From Novosphingobium sp. 9U (GTDB lineage Bacteria; Pseudomonadota; Alphaproteobacteria; Sphingomonadales; Sphingomonadaceae): a stretch of 64,000 nucleotides of DNA. The first letter of the stretch is position 1; each line of letters begins with the position of its first letter. Made by a program: the position numbers and the translations under genes. Below, piece after piece: positions 1 through 8,124 of this stretch. Under the pieces are notes generated by a model. The model was not told the DNA's origin and did not search any database. It was given only the letters and a program-made list of their open reading frames with translations. The stretch spans positions 775,085-839,084 of the forward strand of contig NZ_LR732469.1 of the NCBI RefSeq assembly GCF_902506425.1, given 5' to 3'.

Positions 1-2
1 CC

Positions 3-1106
3 CCCGCCGAACTGACGGCGGAAGGCGCAGATGGGCGCGCCTCGGCGATCTCGACTGCCAGCTGGAACCTGTTCACCAACATCGGCGTCGCCCCGCGCCT
101 CGATGCCCTGGGTTGCCCGATCGAAGCAATTGCGGTGACCGATGGCATGAAGCCCGGCCGCATCGACTTTCGCCCGACGCCGGACGAGGGCACGCTCGGC
201 CGCATGTTCGCCAACCGCGACTTGCGGCTCGCGCTGTTCGAAGCGGGCGCGGCGGAGCCGGCCATCGCTTGGCACACCGGCGCCACCGTCGTGCGGCGAG
301 AGCGTGGGCCGTACGGCGTCGAAGTCGAACTGGCGGATGGCACGCTGCTCGCCGGCAGTCTCCTGGTCGCTGCCGAAGGCCGCCAGTCGCCCACCCGCGA
401 CGAGGCCGGGTTCGCCTATGCCAAATGGGACTACCAGCACCGCGCCATCGTCACCGGGCTGACGCATGAGAAGCCACACGAGGGTGTCGCCTGGGAAATC
501 TTCTACCCCGATGGCCCGTTCGCGCTGCTGCCGCTGCTCGACTTGCCCGATGGTCGCCATCGCTCGGCGCTGGTCTGGACTGTCGCCGAAAAGGACGCCG
601 CGGCCATTACCAAGCTGCCCGACGCGGTGTTCCGCAGCGAGGTCGCGGCCAAGATGCACCATGTGTTCGGCCGCATCGAGCTGGCCGCCCCGCGCATGTC
701 CTACCCCTTGCGCTTCCACCACGCGGCGCGCGTGACCGAAGAGCGGCTGGTGGTGATCGGCGATGCCGCCCACGGCATGCACCCGATTGCCGGACAGGGC
801 CTCAACCTGGGCCTGCGCGATGTCGGCGCGCTGGTGGAGGTGCTGGGCGAGGGCGCGCGGCTCGGCCTCGATCCGGGCGATGCGCAAGTGCTCGCGCGGT
901 ACGAGAAGTGGCGCAGTCTCGATGCGTTCATGGTGATGTCGGTGACGGACGGGTTGAACCGGCTGTTCGGTATTCCCGGGCGTCTGCCTTCGGCGGCGCG
1001 CCGGCTCGGTATGGGCGCGGTGCAGCGTCTGCCGGTGCTGAAGCGCTTCTTCATGGACGAGGCGCGGGGCGTCTCGGGCAAGCTGCCGGAGTTGTTACAG
1101 GGTTAG
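3..1106 (+). CDS. FAD-dependent monooxygenase, UbiH/COQ6-like (5' partial)
   Basis: This is the C-terminal 367 residues of a flavin aromatic hydroxylase; the start lies before the window. The frame is open from base 3 and reads a segment rich in A-S-A-I-S-T-A-S-W that matches the conserved region of UbiH/UbiF/COQ6 hydroxylases. The second FAD-binding motif is clear near base 760 (GDAAHGMHPIAGQGLNLGLRD). The family hydroxylates the ubiquinone ring or related aromatics using NAD(P)H and O2. The internal ATG at 135 is not the true start, because coding similarity continues upstream. Which ring position it acts on cannot be told from this fragment; a catabolic flavin monooxygenase is the alternative. 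An inverted-repeat element follows it. Confidence 0.85.
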   Translation, partial: PAELTAEGADGRASAISTASWNLFTNIGVAPRLDALGCPIEAIAVTDGMKPGRIDFRPTPDEGTLGRMFANRDLRLALFEAGAAEPAIAWHTGATVVRRERGPYGVEVELADGTLLAGSLLVAAEGRQSPTRDEAGFAYAKWDYQHRAIVTGLTHEKPHEGVAWEIFYPDGPFALLPLLDLPDGRHRSALVWTVAEKDAAAITKLPDAVFRSEVAAKMHHVFGRIELAAPRMSYPLRFHHAARVTEERLVVIGDAAHGMHPIAGQGLNLGLRDVGALVEVLGEGARLGLDPGDAQVLARYEKWRSLDAFMVMSVTDGLNRLFGIPGRLPSAARRLGMGAVQRLPVLKRFFMDEARGVSGKLPELLQG

Positions 1107-1157
1107 CCGTCCTTCCCGTCGCGGGGAGGACAAGCGAGGCCATCACGCGCACGATCC

Positions 1158-1297
1158 GATCCTCCCCTGAGGCGGAGGCGGCAGCCGCGCCAGCGGCTGA
1201 CGGAGGGGTGTCCACGCTGGCGGAGTCAGCGAGCGAGAGGGTTACACCCCTCCGTCACGCACTACGTGCGCGCCACCTCCCCTTACAGGGGAGGATC
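1158..1297. repeat. Intergenic palindromic repeat element (about 140 bp)
   Basis: The ends are near-complementary: gatcctcccct at 1158-1168 and aggggaggatc at 1287-1297. An inner pair, tgacggaggggtgt (1198-1211) and acacccctccgtca (1244-1257), is perfectly complementary. Nested arms of this kind with CTCCCC/GGGGAG ends are a familiar type of dispersed intergenic repeat in sphingomonads (from memory, not searched). It sits between the convergent monooxygenase and msrA genes and could fold into a long RNA hairpin that ends both transcripts. Confidence 0.7.
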
Positions 1298-1305
1298 TTG
1301 CAGCC

Positions 1306-1833
1306 TTAGGCTTTAACCTTCGCCTGAAAACTCTTGCGCAACTTCATCAGCTTCGGCGGGATCACTGCCAGGCAGTACGGATTGCGCTGGCCTTCGCCAT
1401 CCCAATACTCCTGGTGGTAGTCCTCTGCCGGGTACCACTTCGAGGCTTCCTCTATCGTCGTCACCACGCGCCCGCCATTGTCCTCGTTGGAGCGTGCGAT
1501 CGCCGCCTCGGCCTCGGCGCGCTGGGCATCATCCAAGGGGAAGATCGCCGAGCGGTACTGCGTCCCCACGTCGTTGCCCTGTCGGTTCAGCTGCGTCGGA
1601 TCGTGCGTGCCCATGAACACGTCGAGCAGATCGCCGTACGATAGCACTTCGGGGTCGAAGTTCACCTTGATCGCCTCGGCATGCCCGGTCGTCCCGGCGC
1701 AGACCTGCTTGTAGCTCGGGTTGTCGACCGCGCCGCCGATGTAGCCGCTCTCGACCGACTGCACGCCGATCACGTCGCGAAATACCGCCTCGGTGCACCA
1801 GAAGCACCCGCCTGCCACGATTGCCGTTTCCAT
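1306..1833 (-). CDS. msrA: Peptide-methionine (S)-S-oxide reductase MsrA
   Basis: The 175-aa protein reduces methionine-S-sulfoxide in proteins and free methionine sulfoxide, repairing oxidative damage in the cytosol. The N-terminus carries the diagnostic GGCFWC motif with catalytic Cys10, followed by the G-Y-x-G-G stretch; the PTQLNRQGNDVGTQYRS block typical of MsrA is present in the middle. Further cysteines near residues 65 and 153 could serve as recycling residues. Length fits the family. The ATG at 1833 lies directly before the conserved E-T-A-I-V-A-G-G-C-F-W start. It ends next to the palindromic repeat at 1158-1297 and is convergent with the monooxygenase. Confidence 0.95.
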   Translation of the reverse strand: METAIVAGGCFWCTEAVFRDVIGVQSVESGYIGGAVDNPSYKQVCAGTTGHAEAIKVNFDPEVLSYGDLLDVFMGTHDPTQLNRQGNDVGTQYRSAIFPLDDAQRAEAEAAIARSNEDNGGRVVTTIEEASKWYPAEDYHQEYWDGEGQRNPYCLAVIPPKLMKLRKSFQAKVKA

Positions 1834-1955
1834 GTGGTTCGTCGTCCTGTTGATGTCCTTGATCGAGGTCTAGATAGGAAGTCGCGCGCGCGCTTGCCAT
1901 GGCGGCTTATGCCACTAGCTTCGCTCCCGCCCTTCCCCCCTCTGGAGATTCGACC

Positions 1956-2816
1956 ATGCGCCGTGTCCTGCTCTCGCTCGCCACCGGCTTCGGCCTGTTG
2001 GCCGCACCCGTAGCTGTGGAGGCCGCTTCCGACACGCGCGACACCGAGGCTTGCGAGGGCTGCAAGGCATTGCTCGAGCTCGCCGCCGCCAATCCCAAGC
2101 GGACCGCCGATCGCGCGCGAGACGCCGCGCGCCATCCTGTCGAGAGCATGGCCTTCTTCGGCGTGCGCCCGGACATGAAGGTCGGCGAATATGCGCCGGG
2201 CGGCGAATGGTACTCGCGCTTTCTGGGGCTGTACCTGGGCAAGCAGGGCAAGCTGGTCGGCCTGTTCTTCAACCCCGATACGCCCGCCTTCAGCGACAAA
2301 ATGCGCACCGGCATCGCCGCGAGTGCTGCCAAGTACCCGCAGGACGTGGCAAGCTTCACCGGCCTACCCGCCACCAGGTTCTCGGCCATGACGCTCAAGG
2401 ACGTGCCCGCCGACCAGAAGGGTACCTTCGACCGCATCCTGATCCCACGCATGCTGCACAACATGCTGCAGTGGAACAACGCCGACAGCGAGCTGAAGGC
2501 GATGCGCGCGCTGCTGAAGCCCGACGGCATGATCGGCGTGGAGCAGCACCGCGCCAAGGCCGATGCACCGTTCGCCTATGCCGATGGCTCGAAGGGGTAC
2601 CTGCGCCAGGCAGACGTGATCCGGCTCATGGAACTGAACGGCTTCGAACTGGTCCGCAAGTCCGAGATCAACGCCAACCCGAAGGACAGCGCCAGCTGGC
2701 CTGACGGCGTGTGGACGCTGCCTCCCACCTTCGCGCTCAAGGATCAGGACAAGGCGAAGTACCAGGCCATCGGCGAAAGCGACCGGATGACCTTGCTGTT
2801 TCGCAAACGCCCATAA
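1956..2816 (+). CDS. Exported methyltransferase-like protein (COG4798 type)
   Basis: The 286-aa protein has a signal peptide (MRRVLLSLATGFGLLAAPVA..., residues 1 to about 22). The start at 1956 was chosen because it begins the signal peptide and follows a ctggag ribosome-binding site; a longer open frame begins at 1899. The mature part resembles proteins labelled predicted methyltransferase: FFGVRPDMKVGEYAPGGEWY (about residues 67-86), where a SAM-binding loop would be expected, and later LKPDGMIGVEQHR. How a SAM-dependent enzyme would get its cofactor outside the cytoplasm is not clear, so the activity is uncertain. It is 12 bp upstream of the amidase gene and may share its transcript. Confidence 0.7.
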   Translation: MRRVLLSLATGFGLLAAPVAVEAASDTRDTEACEGCKALLELAAANPKRTADRARDAARHPVESMAFFGVRPDMKVGEYAPGGEWYSRFLGLYLGKQGKLVGLFFNPDTPAFSDKMRTGIAASAAKYPQDVASFTGLPATRFSAMTLKDVPADQKGTFDRILIPRMLHNMLQWNNADSELKAMRALLKPDGMIGVEQHRAKADAPFAYADGSKGYLRQADVIRLMELNGFELVRKSEINANPKDSASWPDGVWTLPPTFALKDQDKAKYQAIGESDRMTLLFRKRP

Positions 2817-2828
2817 TATGGGCGGGCT

Positions 2829-3698
2829 ATGACCCGCACCCTCTCCGTCGCCGCCCTGCAGCTGCCCCTCGGTTCCGCTGACGAGAGCGAGAACATCGCG
2901 GCCGTCTCCGCGCTGGTCGAGGAGGCGGCGGGCAGGGGCGCGCAGATCGTGCTGCCGCCCGAGCTGTTCTCCGGCCCCTACTTCTGCAAGGTCGAGGAGG
3001 AGGCGCTGTTCGCGCTTGCGCGGCCAACGGCCGAGCACCCCTCCGTGCTCGCGATGCAGAAGCTCGCGGCCGGGCTGAAGATCGCGATCCCCACCAGCTT
3101 CTTCGAGCGGGACGGGCACCATTATTACAACACCTTGGCGATGATCGGGCTAGATGGCGCGATCATGGGTACGTATCGCAAGAGCCACATTCCCGACGGC
3201 CCCGGCTACGAGGAGAAGTACTACTTCCGCCCCGGCAACGACGGCTTCAAGGTGTGGGACCTGTTCGGCACCCGCATCGGTGTCGGCGTCTGCTGGGACC
3301 AGTGGTATCCGGAAAGCGCGCGCGTCATGGCGCTGATGGGTGCGGAGCTGCTGTTCTACCCCACCGCGATCGGCTCCGAACCCTACGACGTCAGCCTTGA
3401 CACCAGCCGAATGTGGCGCCGCGCGATGCTCGGCCACGCGGTGTCGAACTGCATGCCGGTGATCGCCGCTAATCGCATCGGCACCGAAGCCGAGTGTGGC
3501 GGGGAGGGCCAGGCTTTTTACGGTCACTCCTTCATCACCGACGAATGGGGCGACTACCTCGCCGAGTTCGGGCGTGAGGAGACCGGCGTGCTGGTCGCCG
3601 AGATCGACCTCGACCGCGCCGCCAAGCACCGGGCCGGCATGGGCTTCTTCCGCGACCGTCGCCCGCAGCTCTATGGTCGGATCGCGCAGGACGTTTGA
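2829..3698 (+). CDS. aguB: N-carbamoylputrescine amidase
   Basis: The 289-aa nitrilase-superfamily enzyme hydrolyses N-carbamoylputrescine to putrescine, CO2 and ammonia in the agmatine route. The catalytic triad is visible: Glu45 in LPPELFSG, Lys118 in YRKSHIPDGPGY, and Cys155 in GVCWDQWYPE. The stretches GPYFCKVEE and KYYFRPGNDGFKVWD are characteristic of the AguB branch rather than of beta-ureidopropionases. Length is typical. No agmatine deiminase (AguA) gene is in the window. The downstream folK start lies 7 bp after its stop. Confidence 0.92.
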   Translation: MTRTLSVAALQLPLGSADESENIAAVSALVEEAAGRGAQIVLPPELFSGPYFCKVEEEALFALARPTAEHPSVLAMQKLAAGLKIAIPTSFFERDGHHYYNTLAMIGLDGAIMGTYRKSHIPDGPGYEEKYYFRPGNDGFKVWDLFGTRIGVGVCWDQWYPESARVMALMGAELLFYPTAIGSEPYDVSLDTSRMWRRAMLGHAVSNCMPVIAANRIGTEAECGGEGQAFYGHSFITDEWGDYLAEFGREETGVLVAEIDLDRAAKHRAGMGFFRDRRPQLYGRIAQDV

Positions 3699-3705
3699 CC
3701 GGTCG

Positions 3706-4203
3706 GTGGCCGATCACCGCTACCTGATCGCACTCGGCTCCAACATGCGCCACCCGCGTCATGGCGCACCACCGCATGTCCTGCGCGCGGCGCTGGCGCA
3801 CCTAGCGGACGACGGCCTGGTTGTGGAAGCGAGTTCGCCGATCGTCAGCTCGGCCCCGCTCGGCCCCTCGCACCGCCGCTATTCAAACGCCGCGGCGATC
3901 GTGCGGACTCCGCTGAACCCGCCAGCGCTGCTCGCGCACCTCAAGCGCATCGAGGCGGGATTCGGCAGGCGACCGGGCGGCATCCGCTGGCGCGCTCGCG
4001 TGCTAGACCTCGACCTGATCCTGTGGAGCGGAGGCGCCTATGCCTCGCCCAACCTGATCATCCCACACCGTGAGTTCCGCCACCGAAGCTTCGTCCTCCA
4101 GCCCGCGAGCCGCATCGCCCGCGATTGGCGCGATCCCCAAACCGGCCTGACGCTGGCTCACTTGCATTCCCGCCTGACGCGGCCGCGTGCCCCCACCGCT
4201 TGA
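3706..4203 (+). CDS. folK: 2-amino-4-hydroxy-6-hydroxymethyldihydropteridine pyrophosphokinase
   Basis: The product transfers pyrophosphate from ATP to 6-hydroxymethyl-7,8-dihydropterin in folate synthesis. The 165-aa protein begins with the HPPK signature IALGSN and ends with RWRARVLDLDLILW and LIIPHREFRHRSFVLQP, the pterin and ATP-binding signature blocks. The start is GTG at 3706: it is the only codon that places ALGSN about eight residues from the N-terminus, and it lies 7 bp after the amidase stop, suggesting coupling. The open frame upstream belongs to the amidase region in another phase. tRNA-Lys follows 64 bp downstream. Confidence 0.88.
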   Translation: MADHRYLIALGSNMRHPRHGAPPHVLRAALAHLADDGLVVEASSPIVSSAPLGPSHRRYSNAAAIVRTPLNPPALLAHLKRIEAGFGRRPGGIRWRARVLDLDLILWSGGAYASPNLIIPHREFRHRSFVLQPASRIARDWRDPQTGLTLAHLHSRLTRPRAPTA

Positions 4204-4267
4204 CCCAGCCGCAACCCGCCCTTAGGGCACAAACCTCCCGCACCGGTTCACGACCGCGCAGTGGTAA

Positions 4268-4343
4268 GGGCCCTTAGCTCAGTCGGTAGAGCAACTGACT
4301 TTTAATCAGTAGGTCGCTGGTTCGAACCCAGCAGGGCTCACCA
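4268..4343 (+). tRNA. tRNA-Lys (anticodon UUU)
   Basis: A complete cloverleaf of 76 nt with encoded CCA: acceptor gggccct/agggctc, anticodon stem actga/tcagt around loop cttttaa (UUU), and T-loop ttcgaac. Its last 46 bases (4298-4343) recur exactly at 10481-10526, so it served as the integration target of the island that follows. The tRNA gene was rebuilt by the insertion and looks functional. Confidence 0.97.
4298..4343 (+). repeat. attL-like direct repeat (tRNA-Lys 3' half)
   Basis: A 46-bp stretch from the anticodon loop to the CCA end of tRNA-Lys, identical to 10481-10526. Identity stops exactly after cca on the right and at the anticodon stem on the left. This is the usual layout of a tyrosine-recombinase attachment core in a tRNA gene. 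Confidence 0.85.
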
Positions 4344-4542
4344 TATTGAAATTGCAGCAAAAAGTCTGTTGCATGGGATGGTAACTTCCGGCCTGCTTTT
4401 CGATGCCAGTAAGCACCAGGTAACAACATGGTCTGCGCGGCGCACGGGTCAGGTCCCGTTTAGGACCTGACAAAATAGCAGAAACCCGGCACCCCGCGCC
4501 TACGCGTGCAGCTTCGGGTAACCACGGGTCATCTTTACAGCG

Positions 4543-4683
4543 ACCGCTATCAACAGGGCGACGGTATGCCTCGTCAAAGCGCTTCGCCAATGATCGCCAT
4601 AGCTCGATGCCGCTAGGCTCATCCTCTATCGCGCATCGCCCGATCTGCTCGGCAAGAAGCGCGGGCCAACGTCGCCGTGTCAA
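4543..4683 (-). pseudogene. Fragment of a small island protein (DUF6961-like)
   Basis: About 47 residues beginning with TTG resemble the C-terminal part of a small conserved protein often seen in sphingomonad islands (pattern AEQIGRCAIEDEPSGIELWR then LAKRFD). The N-terminal half that such proteins carry was not found upstream in any frame, and the frame then runs on into the reversed tRNA. I read it as a decayed remnant. The rest of 4344-4860 shows no other coding signal. The family name is from memory and is tentative. Confidence 0.3.
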
Positions 4684-4860
4684 AGTTGTCTAGTCTCGAT
4701 GGATCGCAGACTACACACGGAAAACCGCACGCGCGCTCCGAATAAACCATAAGTAACCTGACCAACCTCTCGGCATGGTCGCAGAATCATGCAGGTCCGC
4801 TGTCTCTGCCTCGCGCCGAGGCTTCCAGATAATTCCAGTGCGATGCGATCAGCCAAAGTT

Positions 4861-6240
4861 CTATTGTGGTATACTGCCTTGGGCCACAAACTGCAGTTCC
4901 ATCAATCGTATGCCTAGCTCTCGTTTGTCTTGATCGATGCCCAAATCCTGCGGTGACCTGACACCCTTCATTTTTATCTCGATTGTATTGTGCGTGTCTG
5001 TTCGAAGCGTGATTGGGCCGAACCACATCGTCATCGGCTTCGTCCGATCGCCTACGGCTACACTCGACGAATCTAGAGCGCCCACCACAACATCACCTGG
5101 CCAAAGCAGCCTTCTTCCAACCGATTGCCCATTTACCATCAGTTCTAAGCTTAATGGCAGACCTGCCTCTAAGTAAGGTACGAACACCATCTTTGCGAAA
5201 CAGAAAGGCTCCTCAGCCCGTCCGAACACTAACATAGCCGAATTTCCATCGGTCCAAATGCCACTAGGCTCTGGCTCTGACCATCCATCCGCCAAACACA
5301 TAACGGGCTCACCGTTTGTTAAGTTGATGGGTTCCAATGGTATCGACGGCAAGAAACAATCAAAGATGCTCAGGTCCACATTCGTGCCAGTCAGCCTAGT
5401 CTCAGGCCAGGCCTTGATTATCGTTCCAAGATGAAGCTCAATCTCTCCGATTTCGGAGGGAGAGAGCACATTCATTGTGCCGCGTTCAGCCGCTACCGAG
5501 TGCGCTCCGTTCCATGCTAAACCAGCATGAGCGATTACACGATCGATGGTTCGCTCCGGATCGCTCGTAAGGTCTTCGTACTTGACGAAGAGGAGCGCGT
5601 CTCCGACTTTCTCGCGCAAGATCATTAGGCCGCGCACGACGTCTATATACTCGTCGATGGCTTCCTGAACTGTCATCACGTGCCACATATCTCGGCCCTG
5701 CTCGGCAAGGTTTCGACGGTTCATGGAACTGTTGATCTGAGCCATTGGCGACCTCAGCAGCGCAACGTATCGGACGCTAGGGTACATGACACTGAAGCTG
5801 TCCCCACCATCTTTCAGCATTGATCCGGGGCGTTTGGACCCGATGATCTGCGCGTTCGGCTTATTCAAAGATGTGCGCACAACATTGGCGACAATAGACG
5901 GAAATCGTTCTTCGGTTGGATACCGCAGTTTGTGGTTCAATCCTTCCGACTCATATAGATTATATGCATAGCGGCTGTCGCTCGAACCAAAGGTATGTGA
6001 TGAAAGCCTAGCTTCGAGGTTTGAGACTTTACTGTTCTTAGTCTCGCTCGCCGAGCGCTCCACATCCGCTTGGTACTGCAGGATTGGCGCGAGCTGATTA
6101 GCAAGATCGCAAAGCCGATATTCCGACATGATCGCTGCTTCCGGGTGCTCGTTGATGATGTCCATCAAAGCTGTGGTGCCCGCACGCGGCAAACCGCCGA
6201 TCAGTAGTACATTTGGTAGAATCGTCGGGTCGGAGTCCAT
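4861..6240 (-). CDS. Sulfotransferase-family protein with extra C-terminal domain
   Basis: The roughly 459-aa protein starts with a P-loop of sulfotransferase type, LLIGGLPRAGTTALMDII, which binds the 5'-phosphate of PAPS. The region around AQIIGSKRPGSML and RYVALLRSPMAQINSSMNRR fits the 3'-phosphate-binding part (an R and a later S). Residues about 1-290 form this domain. Residues about 305-459 form a second, beta-rich domain with GWSEPEPSGIWTDG, and SPQDLGIDQDKRELGIRLME near the end; this pattern also occurs at the ends of some membrane glycosyltransferases (from memory). Substrate unknown; a glycan or lipid is plausible. Start 6240 follows agagga; ATG 6252 is an alternative. It is AT-rich compared with the flanks and lies on the island. 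Confidence 0.75.
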   Translation of the reverse strand: MDSDPTILPNVLLIGGLPRAGTTALMDIINEHPEAAIMSEYRLCDLANQLAPILQYQADVERSASETKNSKVSNLEARLSSHTFGSSDSRYAYNLYESEGLNHKLRYPTEERFPSIVANVVRTSLNKPNAQIIGSKRPGSMLKDGGDSFSVMYPSVRYVALLRSPMAQINSSMNRRNLAEQGRDMWHVMTVQEAIDEYIDVVRGLMILREKVGDALLFVKYEDLTSDPERTIDRVIAHAGLAWNGAHSVAAERGTMNVLSPSEIGEIELHLGTIIKAWPETRLTGTNVDLSIFDCFLPSIPLEPINLTNGEPVMCLADGWSEPEPSGIWTDGNSAMLVFGRAEEPFCFAKMVFVPYLEAGLPLSLELMVNGQSVGRRLLWPGDVVVGALDSSSVAVGDRTKPMTMWFGPITLRTDTHNTIEIKMKGVRSPQDLGIDQDKRELGIRLMELQFVAQGSIPQ

Positions 6241-6473
6241 AAATCCTCTCATTGTCAGCCGCTTGCGTTACAGCATGAAGGGAGCTTGGCAACGCGCCAA
6301 CGGCATGCCGAGCGCGTCCTGCGCTCGGTTCATCACCAGCTAAGCGCTCTGCCGTCACCAACTGCCACCACTCTAGTGGCCGTGTCCCTATCCGCCCCCC
6401 TTCTTTACGGGGTCCGAAAATTACCGCCCGACTGTACCCCGCCGTGCTGCAAGGCGATGATGCCGAACGCCTC

Positions 6474-6623
6474 GGAACACCTCGCACCACACAGCCAATC
6501 CGTCCCGGAACACCTTACCCCTATCGCATTTTCGGTGTTCCAGGTGTTCCAGGTGTGCAACGGCAGTTTCTTGCGGGTTTGCCGGGAACACCTCGCATGT
6601 GTTCCGGTGTTCCGAGGTGTTCC
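6474..6623. repeat. Cluster of seven GGTGTTCC octamers in both orientations
   Basis: Exact copies lie at 6534-6541, 6543-6550, 6606-6613 and 6616-6623 (forward) and at 6474-6481, 6507-6514 and 6585-6592 (as GGAACACC). A one-mismatch copy is at 6598-6605. Spacing inside the close pairs is 9-10 bp, about one helical turn. An eighth exact copy stands alone at 8488-8495. The layout resembles iterons or operator arrays for a DNA-binding protein; function unknown. Confidence 0.75.
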
Positions 6624-6716
6624 TGGTGCTACCAGACGAGCAGCTCGGTGCTCACAAATGCATCTGGCATCGGCACGGCGCGCAGTGGTCAGTGGCATGT
6701 GTCCAGCGTGCGGAAC

Positions 6717-6744
6717 CTGCTGGCGAGATTAGACCCGCCAGCAG
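6717..6744 (-). terminator. Hairpin downstream of the RTX/DUF4214 gene
   Basis: ctgctggcg (6717-6725) pairs perfectly with cgccagcag (6736-6744) around a 10-base loop, 9 bp after the stop codon of the RTX gene. No T-run follows, so it is a candidate terminator or RNA-stabilising stem rather than a classical intrinsic terminator. A related stem lies behind the truncated paralogue at 10058-10083. Confidence 0.5.
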
Positions 6745-6753
6745 CGTAATCGA

Positions 6754-8124
6754 TTAGATGATGTACTCGACACCCGCAAACAGCTGCTCCTGCATCTGCG
6801 TATAGTGCTCTGCGCTCTCCGAGAAACTCAGCAGAAGGTCGCCCTTGCTAAAATCGGAGTCGAGTTGAGCAAGCCAGTAGTTCTGCCCATTTGGATCCGA
6901 AGCGCGGCCAAGTGCATTCTCATACATAAACTCTACGAGTTGTCCCTTACTCAAATCTGCCGTGGCTTGAGCAAACTCGGGGGAGCTAGCAAACCCTTCA
7001 GCGACCTGATTGAGGCTCATGCCACCTTTAAGTTTATCAACCCAGTCTTGTAGTCCGGCTGCGTCAGGAAGGCGATTGTTGAAGGCATCGTAGAGGGCCG
7101 CGACAGCCTGATAGTCGTTGTCGGTGTCCCATAATCCCTTCGCAAGGGTTCCAGCGGTTTGCGCACGATGCTCTTCGCTTTCTGAGAATCCGATCAGCAC
7201 GTCCGTTCTGCTCAGGCCCTCTTCTAGGCCCCGTACCCAATCCGCCTTGCCACCAACGTCAGAGGGACGACCCAGCGCCGAGTTGTAGAGAAATTCGACA
7301 AAGTCGCTGTTCGATAGGCGGCCTGTGGCTGCTTCATATTCAGGGGAGTTGAGGAATCCGTGAGCGACGTCTCCGCGAGTCTGTCCGACGGCCAGAGCGT
7401 CCAGCCAATCATCCAGCCCGACAGCATCAGGCTCACGATGAAGCGTTGTATCGTAGAGACGCATGACAAACGCGGCGTTGCTGTTGGCGTCGAAGGTTAG
7501 AGTTGCATCCCTAAAGTGAACATCTTCCACACTCGACATGATGTCGGAACTTACCGCCGTAGAGTCACTATAGGGCATTACACCATATGATCTCGCTAGC
7601 CCGACGTAGACGACATTATCCAGCCCCTCTCCGCCGTAGATGAATGACCCATTTCCAACGGAGTAGATGGTGTCATTACCTTCGCCACCATCTACCTCAT
7701 CAGCACCGCCGAGGCCGTAGATTGTGTCGTCTCCGTCACCGCCAAACAAATGATCGTCACCGTTAGATCCGGTGATATGATCATTACCTGCTAGTGCCTT
7801 ATCAAAATAGAGTCCTCTATCTGCACTGAACAGGTAGTCGTTTCCGGCCAAATCAATTTTAAAATCAGAGATAGTGAATCGACGGACGGATCCATCAAAT
7901 TCTTCCAACGACGTTACAATTCCCGATGCCGTATCTACATCATTTGAAACATTAAGCGTGTCGCCGTGAAGTACGTCGATATAAGAAGAATCCGTGCCAT
8001 CTAGCTCTTGATAGTTGATCGTGATGGATCCGTTAGTCATCGTGTATGATGAAGGGAGCAAACCACTCGCGATCGCCGTATCATACATGTCTAAAGGAGC
8101 ATCAGGATTGGCAACGATTTTCAT
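6754..8124 (-). CDS. RTX calcium-binding protein with DUF4214 repeats
   Basis: The 456-aa protein has no N-terminal signal peptide. Residues about 110-172 contain RTX nonapeptides (GGDGDDTIY, GLGGADEVD, GGEGNDTIY) that fold as a Ca2+ beta-roll outside the cell. Residues about 205-456 hold four related DUF4214-type units, each with a core such as LYDTTLHREPDAVGLDDWL, spaced by about 55-60 residues. RTX plus DUF4214 and lack of a signal peptide point to type I secretion through a C-terminal signal; no complete ABC exporter is in the window. Start ATG 8124 follows ggaaag; an upstream GTG at 8139 is less likely. Its 3' end is related in sequence to the truncated gene at 10094-10474. Confidence 0.82.
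   Translation of the reverse strand: MKIVANPDAPLDMYDTAIASGLLPSSYTMTNGSITINYQELDGTDSSYIDVLHGDTLNVSNDVDTASGIVTSLEEFDGSVRRFTISDFKIDLAGNDYLFSADRGLYFDKALAGNDHITGSNGDDHLFGGDGDDTIYGLGGADEVDGGEGNDTIYSVGNGSFIYGGEGLDNVVYVGLARSYGVMPYSDSTAVSSDIMSSVEDVHFRDATLTFDANSNAAFVMRLYDTTLHREPDAVGLDDWLDALAVGQTRGDVAHGFLNSPEYEAATGRLSNSDFVEFLYNSALGRPSDVGGKADWVRGLEEGLSRTDVLIGFSESEEHRAQTAGTLAKGLWDTDNDYQAVAALYDAFNNRLPDAAGLQDWVDKLKGGMSLNQVAEGFASSPEFAQATADLSKGQLVEFMYENALGRASDPNGQNYWLAQLDSDFSKGDLLLSFSESAEHYTQMQEQLFAGVEYII

Larger units (their letters stand above)
6241..6753. other. Intergenic region with octamer cluster
   Basis: I see no credible gene in these 513 bases. The region holds the GGTGTTCC/GGAACACC cluster at 6474-6623, the upstream region of the sulfotransferase gene (6241-6400) and a hairpin at 6717-6744 behind the RTX gene. 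Short frames here translate to low-complexity peptides created by the repeat and are not proteins. Confidence 0.6.

Noticed and set aside
4306-4400. Protein ending in SPAGFEPATY near tRNA-Lys
   Set aside because: The ending is the reverse translation of the tRNA 3' half and not a real protein terminus.
6400-6720. Small proteins translated from the octamer region (patterns such as NTWNTWNTE)
   Set aside because: The peptides are created by the repeat and have no ribosome-binding site or conserved feature.
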